This document shows, one piece after another, positions 9,607-19,176 of a DNA stretch of 64,000 bases. How positions within the stretch are numbered: position 1 is the first letter of the stretch; each line of letters starts with the position of its first letter. The translations under genes and the position numbers were made by a program. The notes below the pieces were generated by a model that made no database searches, was not told the DNA's origin, and saw only the letters and a list, made by a program, of their open reading frames with translations. Where the stretch lies: contig JAFDZP010000003.1 of assembly GCA_018266835.1 (NCBI GenBank), positions 228,824-292,823 on the forward strand, read 5' to 3'. Origin of the DNA: Bacteroidota bacterium (GTDB taxonomy: Bacteria > Bacteroidota > Ignavibacteria > Tepidaquicellales > Tepidaquicellaceae).

Positions 9607-10428
9607 ATGTTTAATTTTTTTAAGAAGGCTTTAACGAAATATCTTCCGTTTTTCAAGAGTAAAGAAAAAACGGAAGATTTTCTATTGAAGGCAATTCAAC
9701 AGATAGATTTCGACGGCTTTCAACAGAGCATACATTACAAAATAATTGATAAGACATTTTTCATAACTGCCTTAACTCACCGCTCATTTATAAAAGTAAA
9801 AAAAGATTTTCAGGCAATCGGTTTGATTTCCAATGAACGTCTCGAATTTCTCGGTGATGCAGTTCTTGATCTGATTGTTGCAGAATATTTGTATAAGAAT
9901 TTCCCTCTTAATGAAGAAGGCGACCTGACAAAGTTCCGTTCAATTTTAGTTAATAAAAAATTCCTTGCTGAAAGAGCAAAAGTAATTAACTTACAAAAAT
10001 ATTTGCTCGCATCTTTCACAGCATTAAAATCAATCGAAGACGGTTACGATACAATTTTATCGGATGCATATGAAGCATTGATTGGCGCAATATTTCTTGA
10101 CTCAGGGTACGAAGCCGTAAAAGAATTTTTGAACAAAGAAATTTTCAATAAGCTTGATGTAAAATGGCTCAACCATTTTGATGAAAATCATAAGAGCAAA
10201 TTCTTAGAATATATACAGGCGCATACGGATTACATCCCTGAATACAGAGTGATAAAAGAAGAAGGCCCTGAGCATAATAAGTTATTTACCGTGGAAGTTT
10301 TTGTAAACAGCAGAAGCTTAGGGAGCGGTAAAGGAAAATCAAAGAAACAGGCAGAACAGGAAGCAGCAAAGAATGCGCTGAACCATTTAGACGTAATTGA
10401 AAAGATGGGCTTGAAAAAGAAAAAATAA
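9607..10428 (+). CDS. rnc: Ribonuclease III
   Basis: The 273-residue protein has an RNase III signature NERLEFLGDAVLDL (76-89), a second acidic site SDAYEALIGAIFLDSGY, and a C-terminal double-stranded RNA-binding domain (about 193-262, ending KKQAEQEAAKNAL). An N-terminal extension of about 30 residues precedes the catalytic domain, common in Bacteroidota. It cleaves double-stranded RNA in rRNA maturation and mRNA decay. It is 19 nt after fabF, so co-transcription is likely. Confidence 0.96.
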   Translation: MFNFFKKALTKYLPFFKSKEKTEDFLLKAIQQIDFDGFQQSIHYKIIDKTFFITALTHRSFIKVKKDFQAIGLISNERLEFLGDAVLDLIVAEYLYKNFPLNEEGDLTKFRSILVNKKFLAERAKVINLQKYLLASFTALKSIEDGYDTILSDAYEALIGAIFLDSGYEAVKEFLNKEIFNKLDVKWLNHFDENHKSKFLEYIQAHTDYIPEYRVIKEEGPEHNKLFTVEVFVNSRSLGSGKGKSKKQAEQEAAKNALNHLDVIEKMGLKKKK

Positions 10429-10558
10429 TTCAGTCTTGTTTTTTTAATAAACTACTTCTATATTTGTTATAATTACAAATCAAACAAGGAGAAGTCTAAA
10501 GAGTTTTTGTTATTAATTTAGTTTAAAAAACAACACCTTCTTATTTGAAATAATATTG

Positions 10559-10620
10559 ACCATTTATTAAAGTACATTCAATTCCTTGAATTATTTGAAC
10601 TTTAATAAATGGTTTTTTAT
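10559..10620 (+). terminator. Long nested hairpin with T tract between rnc and porU
   Basis: A perfect 15-bp stem (ACCATTTATTAAAGT at 10559-10573, ACTTTAATAAATGGT at 10599-10613) is followed by TTTTTTAT. The 25-nt loop itself can fold as ATTCAA/TTGAAT. It probably terminates the acpP-fabF-rnc transcript. The 216 bp between rnc and porU hold nothing else I can support. Confidence 0.75.
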
Positions 10621-10644
10621 TTTATATATTAAACTTAAAATTTT

Positions 10645-13600
10645 ATGAACCTGAAGAATTTAGTTGTATTGATAGTGCTTCTCGTATTAAATACTTCGAT
10701 TTTTTCTCAGAGTAAATCTCCGGTAATAACCAAATCCCCCAATGATTCAAAATCTGTCAACCCGGCAAAAGAAGAATCAAAAGTTCCGGATTTTAAGATA
10801 CTGGCTTCTACTCAAAGTTATATTGAAATCGAGTTTACTCCTCAATATATAAACAGCAATTTTGATTTCAATAATTCACAAGTCGACGGAAAAAAATACG
10901 GTGAACCCGATTTAAGATTCAGAAGCTTTCCGGTATATCTTACATCACAGATAAATAATAAAATTGAAGTAATAGATTCTAAATTTGATATAGTAAATAA
11001 TGCTGATATAAAGCCAATCCCCACTCCAAAAAAATCTATCAAAGATAAAGAAGTAACAATAGGAAGCGACTACATAAAAAACGATAAAGTATATTCACTT
11101 AATAAATTTCTTCCTGCAGATTTTCCCGCCCAACTGGGAAATGTAGGCGCTGTAAGAAACCGCTACATTGCGAACGTAATAATAAATCCTGTAGAATATA
11201 ATCCTGCATCGAAGACAGTTAAAAAATATACATATATTAGAGTAAGAATTACATTTGGCAGTTCACCTATTTTATTAAATAAACCTATAAGTCAGGAAGA
11301 AAGTGATTTCTTAAAAGGCGCTGCGCTTAACTGGAGAGATGCAGAGAACTGGTCAACAAAAGAGTTTAATCAGATTAAAGATAATGTAGTTACAAATAGT
11401 GTTTTTGCATCGGGTGATTTCTATAAACTGGAGATAAAAGAATCCGGAATGTATAAACTCGATAAAAATTATTTACAATCTGCAGGTATCAATGTAGGAG
11501 CTATTGACCCTAAGACAATTAAAATTTATGGAAACAACGGATTTGAAATTCCATACAGTAACTGTGTTGATTACCCTAATGACCCGGTTGAAAATGCAAT
11601 CTATGTAGAAGGAGAAGCTGACGGAGTATTTAACGACAACGATTATGTTTTATTTTACGGTCAGGGAACGGTTGAATGGCAGTATGATTCAGTAAATTCC
11701 GCTTATTTACATTATCTGAATCCTTATTCCAAATCTAATTACTATTGGCTTACATTCGGTAATGGTAACGGATTAAGAATGCAGACTATTATAAGTCCGG
11801 ATGTTCCTAATGCATTTACCCCTTCCAGTTTTATAGATAGAACTTTTGAAGAACCCGAAGTAAATAATCTTGGCGCTACCGGTCTCTTATGGGTAAGTCA
11901 GAGAATTGGCGTAAATGAAAGTTACAGTTTCAATAAAGAGTTAAAAGGATACATAGACGGCACTGATATAAATTTGAGAATGAGGTTAGGCAACGGTTCA
12001 AGCGCTGATGATTATTTTTATATTGCAGATGCTAATTCTCAGTTTCAGACAATAAAATATGTTTATCCTGTAGGCGGCTTTGGCAGTTTTGCTAAAATTA
12101 ATTTAGATTATTTAGGCTCATCTCGTTTTGGAGTGTATTACCCTCTTAATTCGGGCAGGACTTCAGTAAGCCTTAAAGTTTCTTTACCTTCCTCCGCCGG
12201 AAATTCATCGCAAAGCGCGGGATATTATGATTATTATGAAATTCTGTATAAAAGAACTTTCGCAAGCGCAGATGGTAATGTACTTCGTTTCAATGGTTAT
12301 GATACTACCGGTATAGTGGAATACAAACCATCAGGTTTCAATTCAGGCGATGTAAAAGTTTTTGACGTTACTAATTCTTATCAGGCAAAAATAATAAATC
12401 CTATTTCATATACAGGAGGTCAGGTTCGATTTCAGGCAAACACTGTTCAGCATCAGCCTAACGAATATTATGTAGTCGGCGGACAAAATTACAAAACTCC
12501 TCCTGCTGCTTCTAGAATTGCTAACCAGAATTTAAAAGGTAATTTAGCAGCCGGCGCAGATATGATAGTATTTTATCCGAAGGAATTTACATCTGCTGTG
12601 AATAGATACAAAAGTTACAGAGAGAATTCAGGTTTTAATAAACTGAAGGTTGCTCTTGTAGAAGTTGAACAATTATATAATGAATTTTCAGGCGGTAAAC
12701 TTGATCCTGTTGCTTTCCGTAACTTCATGAAGTTTGCTTATAACAACTGGACAACAAGACCGACATTGGCTTTTTTCTTTGGAGATGGCAGTTATGATTA
12801 TAAGAATATTTATAACCTGAGTACAAAGAATTTCTTGCCTCCTATTGAAGTATCTTCGGAGCAAAGTGACGATATTGCAAGTTATTGCAGTGATGATTTT
12901 GCAATGGACATTAATGAATGTTTCACGGTGCCAACTCCGTGTCAGCCTGATTTCGGGACTGGACGATGCTGTGTTACATCAGATGCGGAAGCCAATGTGG
13001 TGGTTGATAAAATTATTTCTTATGAAGACCCTTCCAACTACGGAAGATGGCGCGATAAAATTATGTACGTAGCAGATGACGGCTGGACAACTGAAAATCA
13101 GGGTATAAATGGAGGAGAACAATCTTTACACACAGGACAGTGTGAAGATTTAGCTGAAAATCATACACCAAAATTTTTTGAAAAAGAAAAAATTTACATT
13201 GTAAGCTATCCTGCAATTTATACACCGCAAGGAAGAAGAAAACCTGATGTTAATCCTGTAATTATAAACGGCTGGAATGAAGGCAGACTAATTATAAATT
13301 ATACCGGACATGGAAGTACTGATTTATGGGCGCATGAGCATATTTTTGAAAGACAGGTAAGTATTCCACAGTTAACGAATAAAGATAAATACGCTTTCTT
13401 AACTATTGCCAGCTGCGATCTTGCCCGCTGGGATGACCCGTATGGTTTAAGCGCTGCCGAACAATTAGTGAATGAACAAAACAAAGGAGCAATAGGGGTA
13501 CTGGCTGCTGTCAGACCGGTTTATTCTGCTCCAAACTCTACTTTCAATAACCTCTTTTGGGATAAATTTGCTTTCTTAAAAGATACTTTGAATCTGCCTA

Positions 13601-14763
13601 TTCGATTGGGACAGGCTATATTTCTAACAAAACAAACCTGGCATTATGACAACGATATGAAATTTGCATTATTGTGTGACCCTTCATTAAGAGCCGGCAT
13701 TCCACAATATTTTACAAATATAGATTCTATTAACGGACAACCGGGAAATTCTTTGGTTCAAATGAAAGCTCTCCAGAAAATTAAAATTTCCGGAAGTGTT
13801 CTCAGACCTGATTCAACTCTTTGGAATAATTATAACGGTTCTATTTCTATCAAAGTACTTGATGTAGATAAACAGATTCATATAATTGATTTCGGTGCTC
13901 CGTTTGATTTCAGATTAGATGGAGGCACTATATTTACAGGTAATGCAAATGTAGTTAATGGATTATGGAATCTGGAATTCATTGTTCCTAAAGATATTTC
14001 ATACAGTGAAGGTCACGGAAAGATTTTAGCTTATTTTCAGAATACAACTGCCAACGGAGTTGGATATACTGATAATTTCACAATTAACGGCATAGATACA
14101 TCAGCGGTGCGGGATTCTACCGGACCTACTATCAGTTTGTATATGGATAGCAGGAACTTCAGAAGCGGAGATTTGGTAAACCAGAACCCAAAACTGATTG
14201 CAGATTTTTATGATCCGTTCGGAATGAATTTAACAGGAACCATAGGGCATAAGATTGAAGCAACCTTGAACAATAATGACCAGAGTAAAATTGACCTGAC
14301 TTCTTTCTACAATTCAACAAATGGTTATCAATACGGCTCAATTGAGTATCCGCTGCAAAATCTTCAAAGCGGCAAAAACACATTATCAATTAAAGCTTAC
14401 GATACTTACAATAATTTCACTGTGACAAGCATTGAATTCAATGTTCAAAGCAGCTCTGCATTGACACTGGAAAATGTTTACAACTATCCGAATCCGATGA
14501 AGAATTCAACTGCTTTTGTTTTCAATCACAATTTTGATAAGCCGCTGAATGCCACAATCAAAATTTACACAGTTTCAGGCAGATTGATAAAAGAATTGAA
14601 TAAAACGGGTATTACGGATAAATTTGTAAGTATTGACTGGGACGGCAGAGATAATGACGGTGACAATATTGCAAATGGAACTTATATATATAAATTAACT
14701 ATAAAATCAGACGACGGAACTTTCTCACAAAGCAACGTTAACAAACTGGCAAAATTACAATAA
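10645..14763 (+). CDS. porU: Type IX secretion system sortase PorU (C25 gingipain-like peptidase)
   Basis: The 1372-residue protein has a signal peptide (cleavage near SIFSQ), an N-terminal beta-rich region and a gingipain-like C25 peptidase domain. The catalytic His is His889 (YTGHGSTDLW) and the nucleophile is Cys924 (TIASCDLARWDD). It ends in a T9SS-type sorting domain (YNYPNPMKNS and GTYIYKLT near the C-terminus). PorU cleaves the sorting domain of T9SS cargo at the cell surface and attaches it to lipopolysaccharide. porV follows 31 nt downstream, matching the known partnership. Both catalytic residues are present. Confidence 0.93.
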   Translation: MNLKNLVVLIVLLVLNTSIFSQSKSPVITKSPNDSKSVNPAKEESKVPDFKILASTQSYIEIEFTPQYINSNFDFNNSQVDGKKYGEPDLRFRSFPVYLTSQINNKIEVIDSKFDIVNNADIKPIPTPKKSIKDKEVTIGSDYIKNDKVYSLNKFLPADFPAQLGNVGAVRNRYIANVIINPVEYNPASKTVKKYTYIRVRITFGSSPILLNKPISQEESDFLKGAALNWRDAENWSTKEFNQIKDNVVTNSVFASGDFYKLEIKESGMYKLDKNYLQSAGINVGAIDPKTIKIYGNNGFEIPYSNCVDYPNDPVENAIYVEGEADGVFNDNDYVLFYGQGTVEWQYDSVNSAYLHYLNPYSKSNYYWLTFGNGNGLRMQTIISPDVPNAFTPSSFIDRTFEEPEVNNLGATGLLWVSQRIGVNESYSFNKELKGYIDGTDINLRMRLGNGSSADDYFYIADANSQFQTIKYVYPVGGFGSFAKINLDYLGSSRFGVYYPLNSGRTSVSLKVSLPSSAGNSSQSAGYYDYYEILYKRTFASADGNVLRFNGYDTTGIVEYKPSGFNSGDVKVFDVTNSYQAKIINPISYTGGQVRFQANTVQHQPNEYYVVGGQNYKTPPAASRIANQNLKGNLAAGADMIVFYPKEFTSAVNRYKSYRENSGFNKLKVALVEVEQLYNEFSGGKLDPVAFRNFMKFAYNNWTTRPTLAFFFGDGSYDYKNIYNLSTKNFLPPIEVSSEQSDDIASYCSDDFAMDINECFTVPTPCQPDFGTGRCCVTSDAEANVVVDKIISYEDPSNYGRWRDKIMYVADDGWTTENQGINGGEQSLHTGQCEDLAENHTPKFFEKEKIYIVSYPAIYTPQGRRKPDVNPVIINGWNEGRLIINYTGHGSTDLWAHEHIFERQVSIPQLTNKDKYAFLTIASCDLARWDDPYGLSAAEQLVNEQNKGAIGVLAAVRPVYSAPNSTFNNLFWDKFAFLKDTLNLPIRLGQAIFLTKQTWHYDNDMKFALLCDPSLRAGIPQYFTNIDSINGQPGNSLVQMKALQKIKISGSVLRPDSTLWNNYNGSISIKVLDVDKQIHIIDFGAPFDFRLDGGTIFTGNANVVNGLWNLEFIVPKDISYSEGHGKILAYFQNTTANGVGYTDNFTINGIDTSAVRDSTGPTISLYMDSRNFRSGDLVNQNPKLIADFYDPFGMNLTGTIGHKIEATLNNNDQSKIDLTSFYNSTNGYQYGSIEYPLQNLQSGKNTLSIKAYDTYNNFTVTSIEFNVQSSSALTLENVYNYPNPMKNSTAFVFNHNFDKPLNATIKIYTVSGRLIKELNKTGITDKFVSIDWDGRDNDGDNIANGTYIYKLTIKSDDGTFSQSNVNKLAKLQ

Positions 14764-14794
14764 TATTTAAAAATAAACGGAGGAAAAACCTTTA

Positions 14795-15928
14795 ATGTTA
14801 AAGAAAATGAATATGAAAATATTAGCAGCTATGATAATATTTTCGAGTCTATTAATTTCAAATTCAGATACTTTTGCGCAGAGCAGCAGTGCAGTATCTA
14901 CTGGGGTACCATTTCTATTAATCGGTCCAAACTCAAGATTTGCGGCGATGGGAGAAACCGGTACAGCTATTGCCGATGATGCTTCTGCAATGCACTGGAA
15001 TCCCTCCGGTCTTGCTTTTCAGACTGCAGGTACAGAAGTAAATTTTACACATAGCCCATGGCTTGCAGGACTTAATATCGGAGACTTGTTCTACGATTAC
15101 GTCGCGGGCAGAAAATATATTAAAAGCATTAACGGTACAGTCGGCGCCAGCTTAACTTATCTCAACATTGGTGAGATTATAGTAACCGACGAAACAGGTA
15201 GAGAAACAGGAAACAATTACAAAGCTTACGAAATGGCATTCGCACTTGCTTATGCTACAAAGCTTAGCCCAAGCTGGGGTGTTGGTATAACCACAAGATT
15301 CATCTACAGCAGATTGTCACCTAATGACTTACAGGTTGGTAATGAAAAAGGAACCGGTACAGCTTTCACAACCAGTTTTGACCTTTCAGCTTTATGGAGA
15401 CCAAACACAGGCGCAAAATGGCTAAAAGATAAGTTCTCATTCGGGGCAAATCTTTCAAATCTTGGTCCGAAGATTTCTTACGTAGATGCTGCCCAGGCAG
15501 ATCCGCTTCCAACACAATTAAGACTTGGTGTAGCTTACGACGTTGTAAAAAGCGAATTCAATAACCTTACTCTTACAGCTGATTTCTCTAAGCTTCTTGT
15601 AAACAGATATACCGATGACGCAGGTAATCCGCAATCAGATCCGTTCTACAAAGCAATGTTTACATCTTTCAAGGGAGGTCCTGAAGGAATTGCAAAATCA
15701 ATTCAGACTTCAGTCGGTGCTGAGTACTGGTACGGCGCACCAAGACTTATCGCTTTAAGAGCAGGTTACTTTTATGAAGACCCTTCAAACGGAAACAGAA
15801 AGTTCATCACACTCGGAGCAGGTATCAGATACAGTGTTTATGGTTTTGACTTCAGTTACATCAGTGCTATAGAAGAAAATCATCCTCTTGCCAATACATT
15901 AAGATTCGGCTTGCTGGTTAACTTCTAA
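14795..15928 (+). CDS. porV: Type IX secretion system outer-membrane protein PorV
   Basis: The 377-residue protein has a signal peptide (MNMKILAAMIIFSSLLISNS, cleavage near TFAQ) and the PorV hallmark LIGPNSRFAAMGETGTAIAD followed by SAMHWNPSGLAFQ. The rest is a FadL-like outer-membrane barrel ending in F. PorV ferries cargo from the translocon to PorU for sorting-domain cleavage. A good Shine-Dalgarno (GGAGGA) lies upstream. It is probably in an operon with porU, and a terminator follows. Confidence 0.93.
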   Translation: MLKKMNMKILAAMIIFSSLLISNSDTFAQSSSAVSTGVPFLLIGPNSRFAAMGETGTAIADDASAMHWNPSGLAFQTAGTEVNFTHSPWLAGLNIGDLFYDYVAGRKYIKSINGTVGASLTYLNIGEIIVTDETGRETGNNYKAYEMAFALAYATKLSPSWGVGITTRFIYSRLSPNDLQVGNEKGTGTAFTTSFDLSALWRPNTGAKWLKDKFSFGANLSNLGPKISYVDAAQADPLPTQLRLGVAYDVVKSEFNNLTLTADFSKLLVNRYTDDAGNPQSDPFYKAMFTSFKGGPEGIAKSIQTSVGAEYWYGAPRLIALRAGYFYEDPSNGNRKFITLGAGIRYSVYGFDFSYISAIEENHPLANTLRFGLLVNF

Positions 15929-15954
15929 ATAACTTTCTTATAAAATTGAAATAA

Positions 15955-15992
15955 AAACCTGACAGGTCTTCTGATTTGTCAGGTTTATTTTT
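15955..15992 (+). terminator. Terminator after porV
   Basis: AAACCTGACA (15955-15964) pairs perfectly with TGTCAGGTTT (15977-15986), followed by ATTTTTAT. The left-arm A tract makes it potentially bidirectional. Confidence 0.88.
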
Positions 15993-16010
15993 ATAAAGCA
16001 TATATCACAC

Positions 16011-19000
16011 ATGAAATTACTCGGAAAAGTTTTCTCTCTTCTTTTAATACTTACTGCATCTTTATCCTACGGGCAGAGCAAAGGTACGGACTATAGATTA
16101 TCGCATCCTCTTAAATTCGGAGGAGAAAATAAAAGTTTAACTCCAAAACAATTCAGCGCATTCCCTGATACCTTTAAAGTTGTGGCCATCATGGCTGATT
16201 TCCAGCTTGATGACCAGTCACAGTCAACCGGGAATGGAAAATTCGATTTATCGAATAAATATCTTAACCCTTCAACGGGAAGAGATACTGTTATCGACTC
16301 CCCTCCCTACGACAGCACATACTTTGCCGACCATCTGCAGTTCCTGAAAAATTATTTCAGTAAGGCATCAGACGGAAAAGTAGTGATAAGTTATCAGTTA
16401 TTCGGGCAGGTAGTTCACCTTCCGAACAAAATGCAGGATTATTCACCGCAGAGAAATGAAAATCTTTCCAAGTTAGGAAATTTATTTAAAGATGCATGGG
16501 CAAGAGCAGACAGCTTTATAAATTTTTCCAATTACGATCCGAACAAAACAGCATTCGTAGTATTTCACGCGGGTACGGGCAGAGATGTTGACTTAACATC
16601 TATCTTCGGATTTGACCCGACACCTTATGATTTACCTTCAGTTTATCTTGGGTTAAAAAATTTACAGGAGTTTTATGGTTCTTCATACAATGGTTATCAA
16701 ACCGGAGACGGTTTTACCATAAAAAATTCATTAATAATTCCTTCAACTGAAGTAAGAGAGTTAAATTTATCATCAGGTAAATTTATTCTTGAACTTGGTA
16801 TGAACGGAATTCTTACAGCAAGTTTCGGAAGTTATTTAGGACTTCCCGATTTATTCAATACAAATAACGGTAAAACTGCTATTGGAAGATTCGGTCTTAT
16901 GGACGGTCAATCTATTTTCAGTTTTAATGGTTTATTTCCGCCGGAACCATCTGCATGGGAAAAAGTTTATTTAGGATGGGTAAATCCTATCACTATTTCT
17001 TCAGGTGCAGCTGATTTACGAATTAAAACTTCATCAGGAAATACTACCAATACTGACTCCACAATGTATAAAGTTTTAATTAACTCACAGGAATATTTTT
17101 TAATAGAAAACAGAAACCGCGATTATCTTAATAACGGACAAAAATTATTTATACACAACAGAGCATTTAATGATGTTAATACTTATACAAGAGATGTAGA
17201 TGATTTTATTTATTTTAATACTTCTGCAGTCGGCGGAAACATTACCGATGTTGAAGATTTAGACTGGAGTTTACCGGGTCTCAAAAACGATACGATAAAC
17301 TACAGAGGCGGAATTTTAATCTGGCATATAGATGAGAACGTTATCAATGCAAACTTTGCATCCAATACAATTAATAATGTTGTTGAACACAAAGGCATTG
17401 ACCTTGAAGAAGCAAAAGGCGCTCAGGAAATCGGAATAACTTTCAATACACCTTTCGGCGCAGTAACCGGTGACGGAACAATTGTAGATTACTGGTTTAT
17501 GGGAGAACATTATGTTCCTGGTAGTATTTACAGAAATTCTTTTACTCCCAACTCCATCCCGAATTCTCTAAGTTATTCATTAGCTAACAATGGAGTAAAC
17601 ATTACAGATTTTTCATGGCAAGACACCGTAATGACTTTCAAAGTTTCAGTAGGCGGAGATTTTATTAAACCTCTTGCAGGTTTTCCTAAGTTTATCGGCA
17701 TTGATACAAGCGGAAATGCGCAGCCGGTAGGTTTGCATTTTTCAACATCAACAAACGATGATATTTTTGTGAATGCAAATAATAATGGATATGGCTTTAA
17801 ATATAATGGTATCTCTATAAATTCGGATCCATCCGGTCTGGCATTACCACAAAACGGAAAATATATACTTGGTGGAATTAGAACGACAAATGGTAGTAAC
17901 TCTATATTTGGTATCGGCGAACAATCTATTGCTAAATATTTATCAAGCGGGAATTTTTTAATTCAAAAACAATTCAATACCGGAAGATCAAATGCTCCTC
18001 TTATCGGAAGAGCTTTAGGACTTTGGTGGTATGTAGGACTTGATAATGGTTCTATATATAGATATGACGGAAATTTGGACGGAATTAGAATTGATTCGCT
18101 GGCTTCCCCTGTGAAACAATTTGCAAGTATTGTACTTGCCAGCGATACTTTAACATACATTAATGCTAACAACAAATTTATCGTAACAGGTAGTTTATTA
18201 TCATCTGGTTCTAACGACATTTTGTCTGTAAACAATAACAATGAATTTTTTATAAATGGAACTAAGCTCGCATTAAATTACGGTATATCAAATGTTATTT
18301 CATCTCCGGTACTTGCTGATATAAATAAAGATGGAAGGCAGGAAATAATATTCAATGCTGATAATAAAATTTATGCAATAAATTCCGGTGGTACTTTGCT
18401 TGAAAACTTCCCTGTAAATTTTAATCAGAAAATTACTTCAGGTGTTTCAGTAGCAGATATAAACAATGACGGCGTTTATGATTTATTGTTTACATCATCA
18501 ACAGGTGATTTATTCGCTTATGGAACTGACGGAAAAACTGTTTCAGGTTTCCCTGTTAAAGCCGGAATAAATTCAAATTCTACCCCGGCTCTTGCAAATC
18601 TGAATGACACATTAGGTATTATAGCCTACGGCAGAGACGGATATTTATATGCTTTTAAAACCACAACCGTTTACAATGATAGTACTGTACTTTGGAAAAA
18701 CTTCCTGAAGGACAGGTTTAATTCAAACTACAATACTAAATCAAATTATGTAGCGCCTTCATATTCAGAAAAACTTCCTAAGGATAAAGTTTACAACTGG
18801 CCAAATCCTGTTTATGACGGAAAGACATTTATAAGATACTATTTAAACGGCTCAGCAGGAGTAGTAAGCATTAAAATTCTTGATTTATCGGGAGAGCTAG
18901 TTACATCGCTTCCTTCAAAGAATGTTTCTAATGCAGATAATGAAGTAGTTTGGGATGTTGCAAATGTTCAAAGCGGTGTTTATTATGGAGTGATTGAAGC

Positions 19001-19055
19001 AACTGTTGATGGCACTAAAGAAACAAAGATAATAAAAATTGCAGTTGTAAAATAA
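16011..19055 (+). CDS. Secreted M6-metalloprotease-like protein with lost zinc motif and T9SS sorting domain
   Basis: The 1014-residue protein has a signal peptide (cleavage near LSYGQ) and an M6 (immune-inhibitor-A-like) N-terminal half. The region expected to read HEFGH-LGLPDL reads ASFGSYLGLPDLF at residues 270-282, so both zinc histidines and the catalytic glutamate are absent. Residues about 760-860 hold FG-GAP/VCBS-like repeats (ADINKDGRQEI, ADINNDGVYDL). The C-terminus is a T9SS sorting domain beginning VYNWPNPVYDG. Known biology predicts export by T9SS and processing by the adjacent PorU. Proteolytic activity is unlikely, and a binding or structural role is inferred. Confidence 0.82.
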   Translation: MKLLGKVFSLLLILTASLSYGQSKGTDYRLSHPLKFGGENKSLTPKQFSAFPDTFKVVAIMADFQLDDQSQSTGNGKFDLSNKYLNPSTGRDTVIDSPPYDSTYFADHLQFLKNYFSKASDGKVVISYQLFGQVVHLPNKMQDYSPQRNENLSKLGNLFKDAWARADSFINFSNYDPNKTAFVVFHAGTGRDVDLTSIFGFDPTPYDLPSVYLGLKNLQEFYGSSYNGYQTGDGFTIKNSLIIPSTEVRELNLSSGKFILELGMNGILTASFGSYLGLPDLFNTNNGKTAIGRFGLMDGQSIFSFNGLFPPEPSAWEKVYLGWVNPITISSGAADLRIKTSSGNTTNTDSTMYKVLINSQEYFLIENRNRDYLNNGQKLFIHNRAFNDVNTYTRDVDDFIYFNTSAVGGNITDVEDLDWSLPGLKNDTINYRGGILIWHIDENVINANFASNTINNVVEHKGIDLEEAKGAQEIGITFNTPFGAVTGDGTIVDYWFMGEHYVPGSIYRNSFTPNSIPNSLSYSLANNGVNITDFSWQDTVMTFKVSVGGDFIKPLAGFPKFIGIDTSGNAQPVGLHFSTSTNDDIFVNANNNGYGFKYNGISINSDPSGLALPQNGKYILGGIRTTNGSNSIFGIGEQSIAKYLSSGNFLIQKQFNTGRSNAPLIGRALGLWWYVGLDNGSIYRYDGNLDGIRIDSLASPVKQFASIVLASDTLTYINANNKFIVTGSLLSSGSNDILSVNNNNEFFINGTKLALNYGISNVISSPVLADINKDGRQEIIFNADNKIYAINSGGTLLENFPVNFNQKITSGVSVADINNDGVYDLLFTSSTGDLFAYGTDGKTVSGFPVKAGINSNSTPALANLNDTLGIIAYGRDGYLYAFKTTTVYNDSTVLWKNFLKDRFNSNYNTKSNYVAPSYSEKLPKDKVYNWPNPVYDGKTFIRYYLNGSAGVVSIKILDLSGELVTSLPSKNVSNADNEVVWDVANVQSGVYYGVIEATVDGTKETKIIKIAVVK

Positions 19056-19080
19056 TTTTTAAGCGTGTTTGGTATTTTAT

Positions 19081-19116
19081 AAAAGCGGAGCCTTAAAAAA
19101 CTCCGCTTTTTTTTAT
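19081..19116 (+). terminator. Terminator after the M6-like gene
   Basis: AAAAGCGGAG (19081-19090) pairs perfectly with CTCCGCTTTT (19101-19110) around a 10-nt loop and runs into TTTT. Confidence 0.9.
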
Positions 19117-19176
19117 GCAGTTTAAAATTTATTTCTATTTAAAACTCTTCCTTTTATCTTCTATATATTTTTCCAC

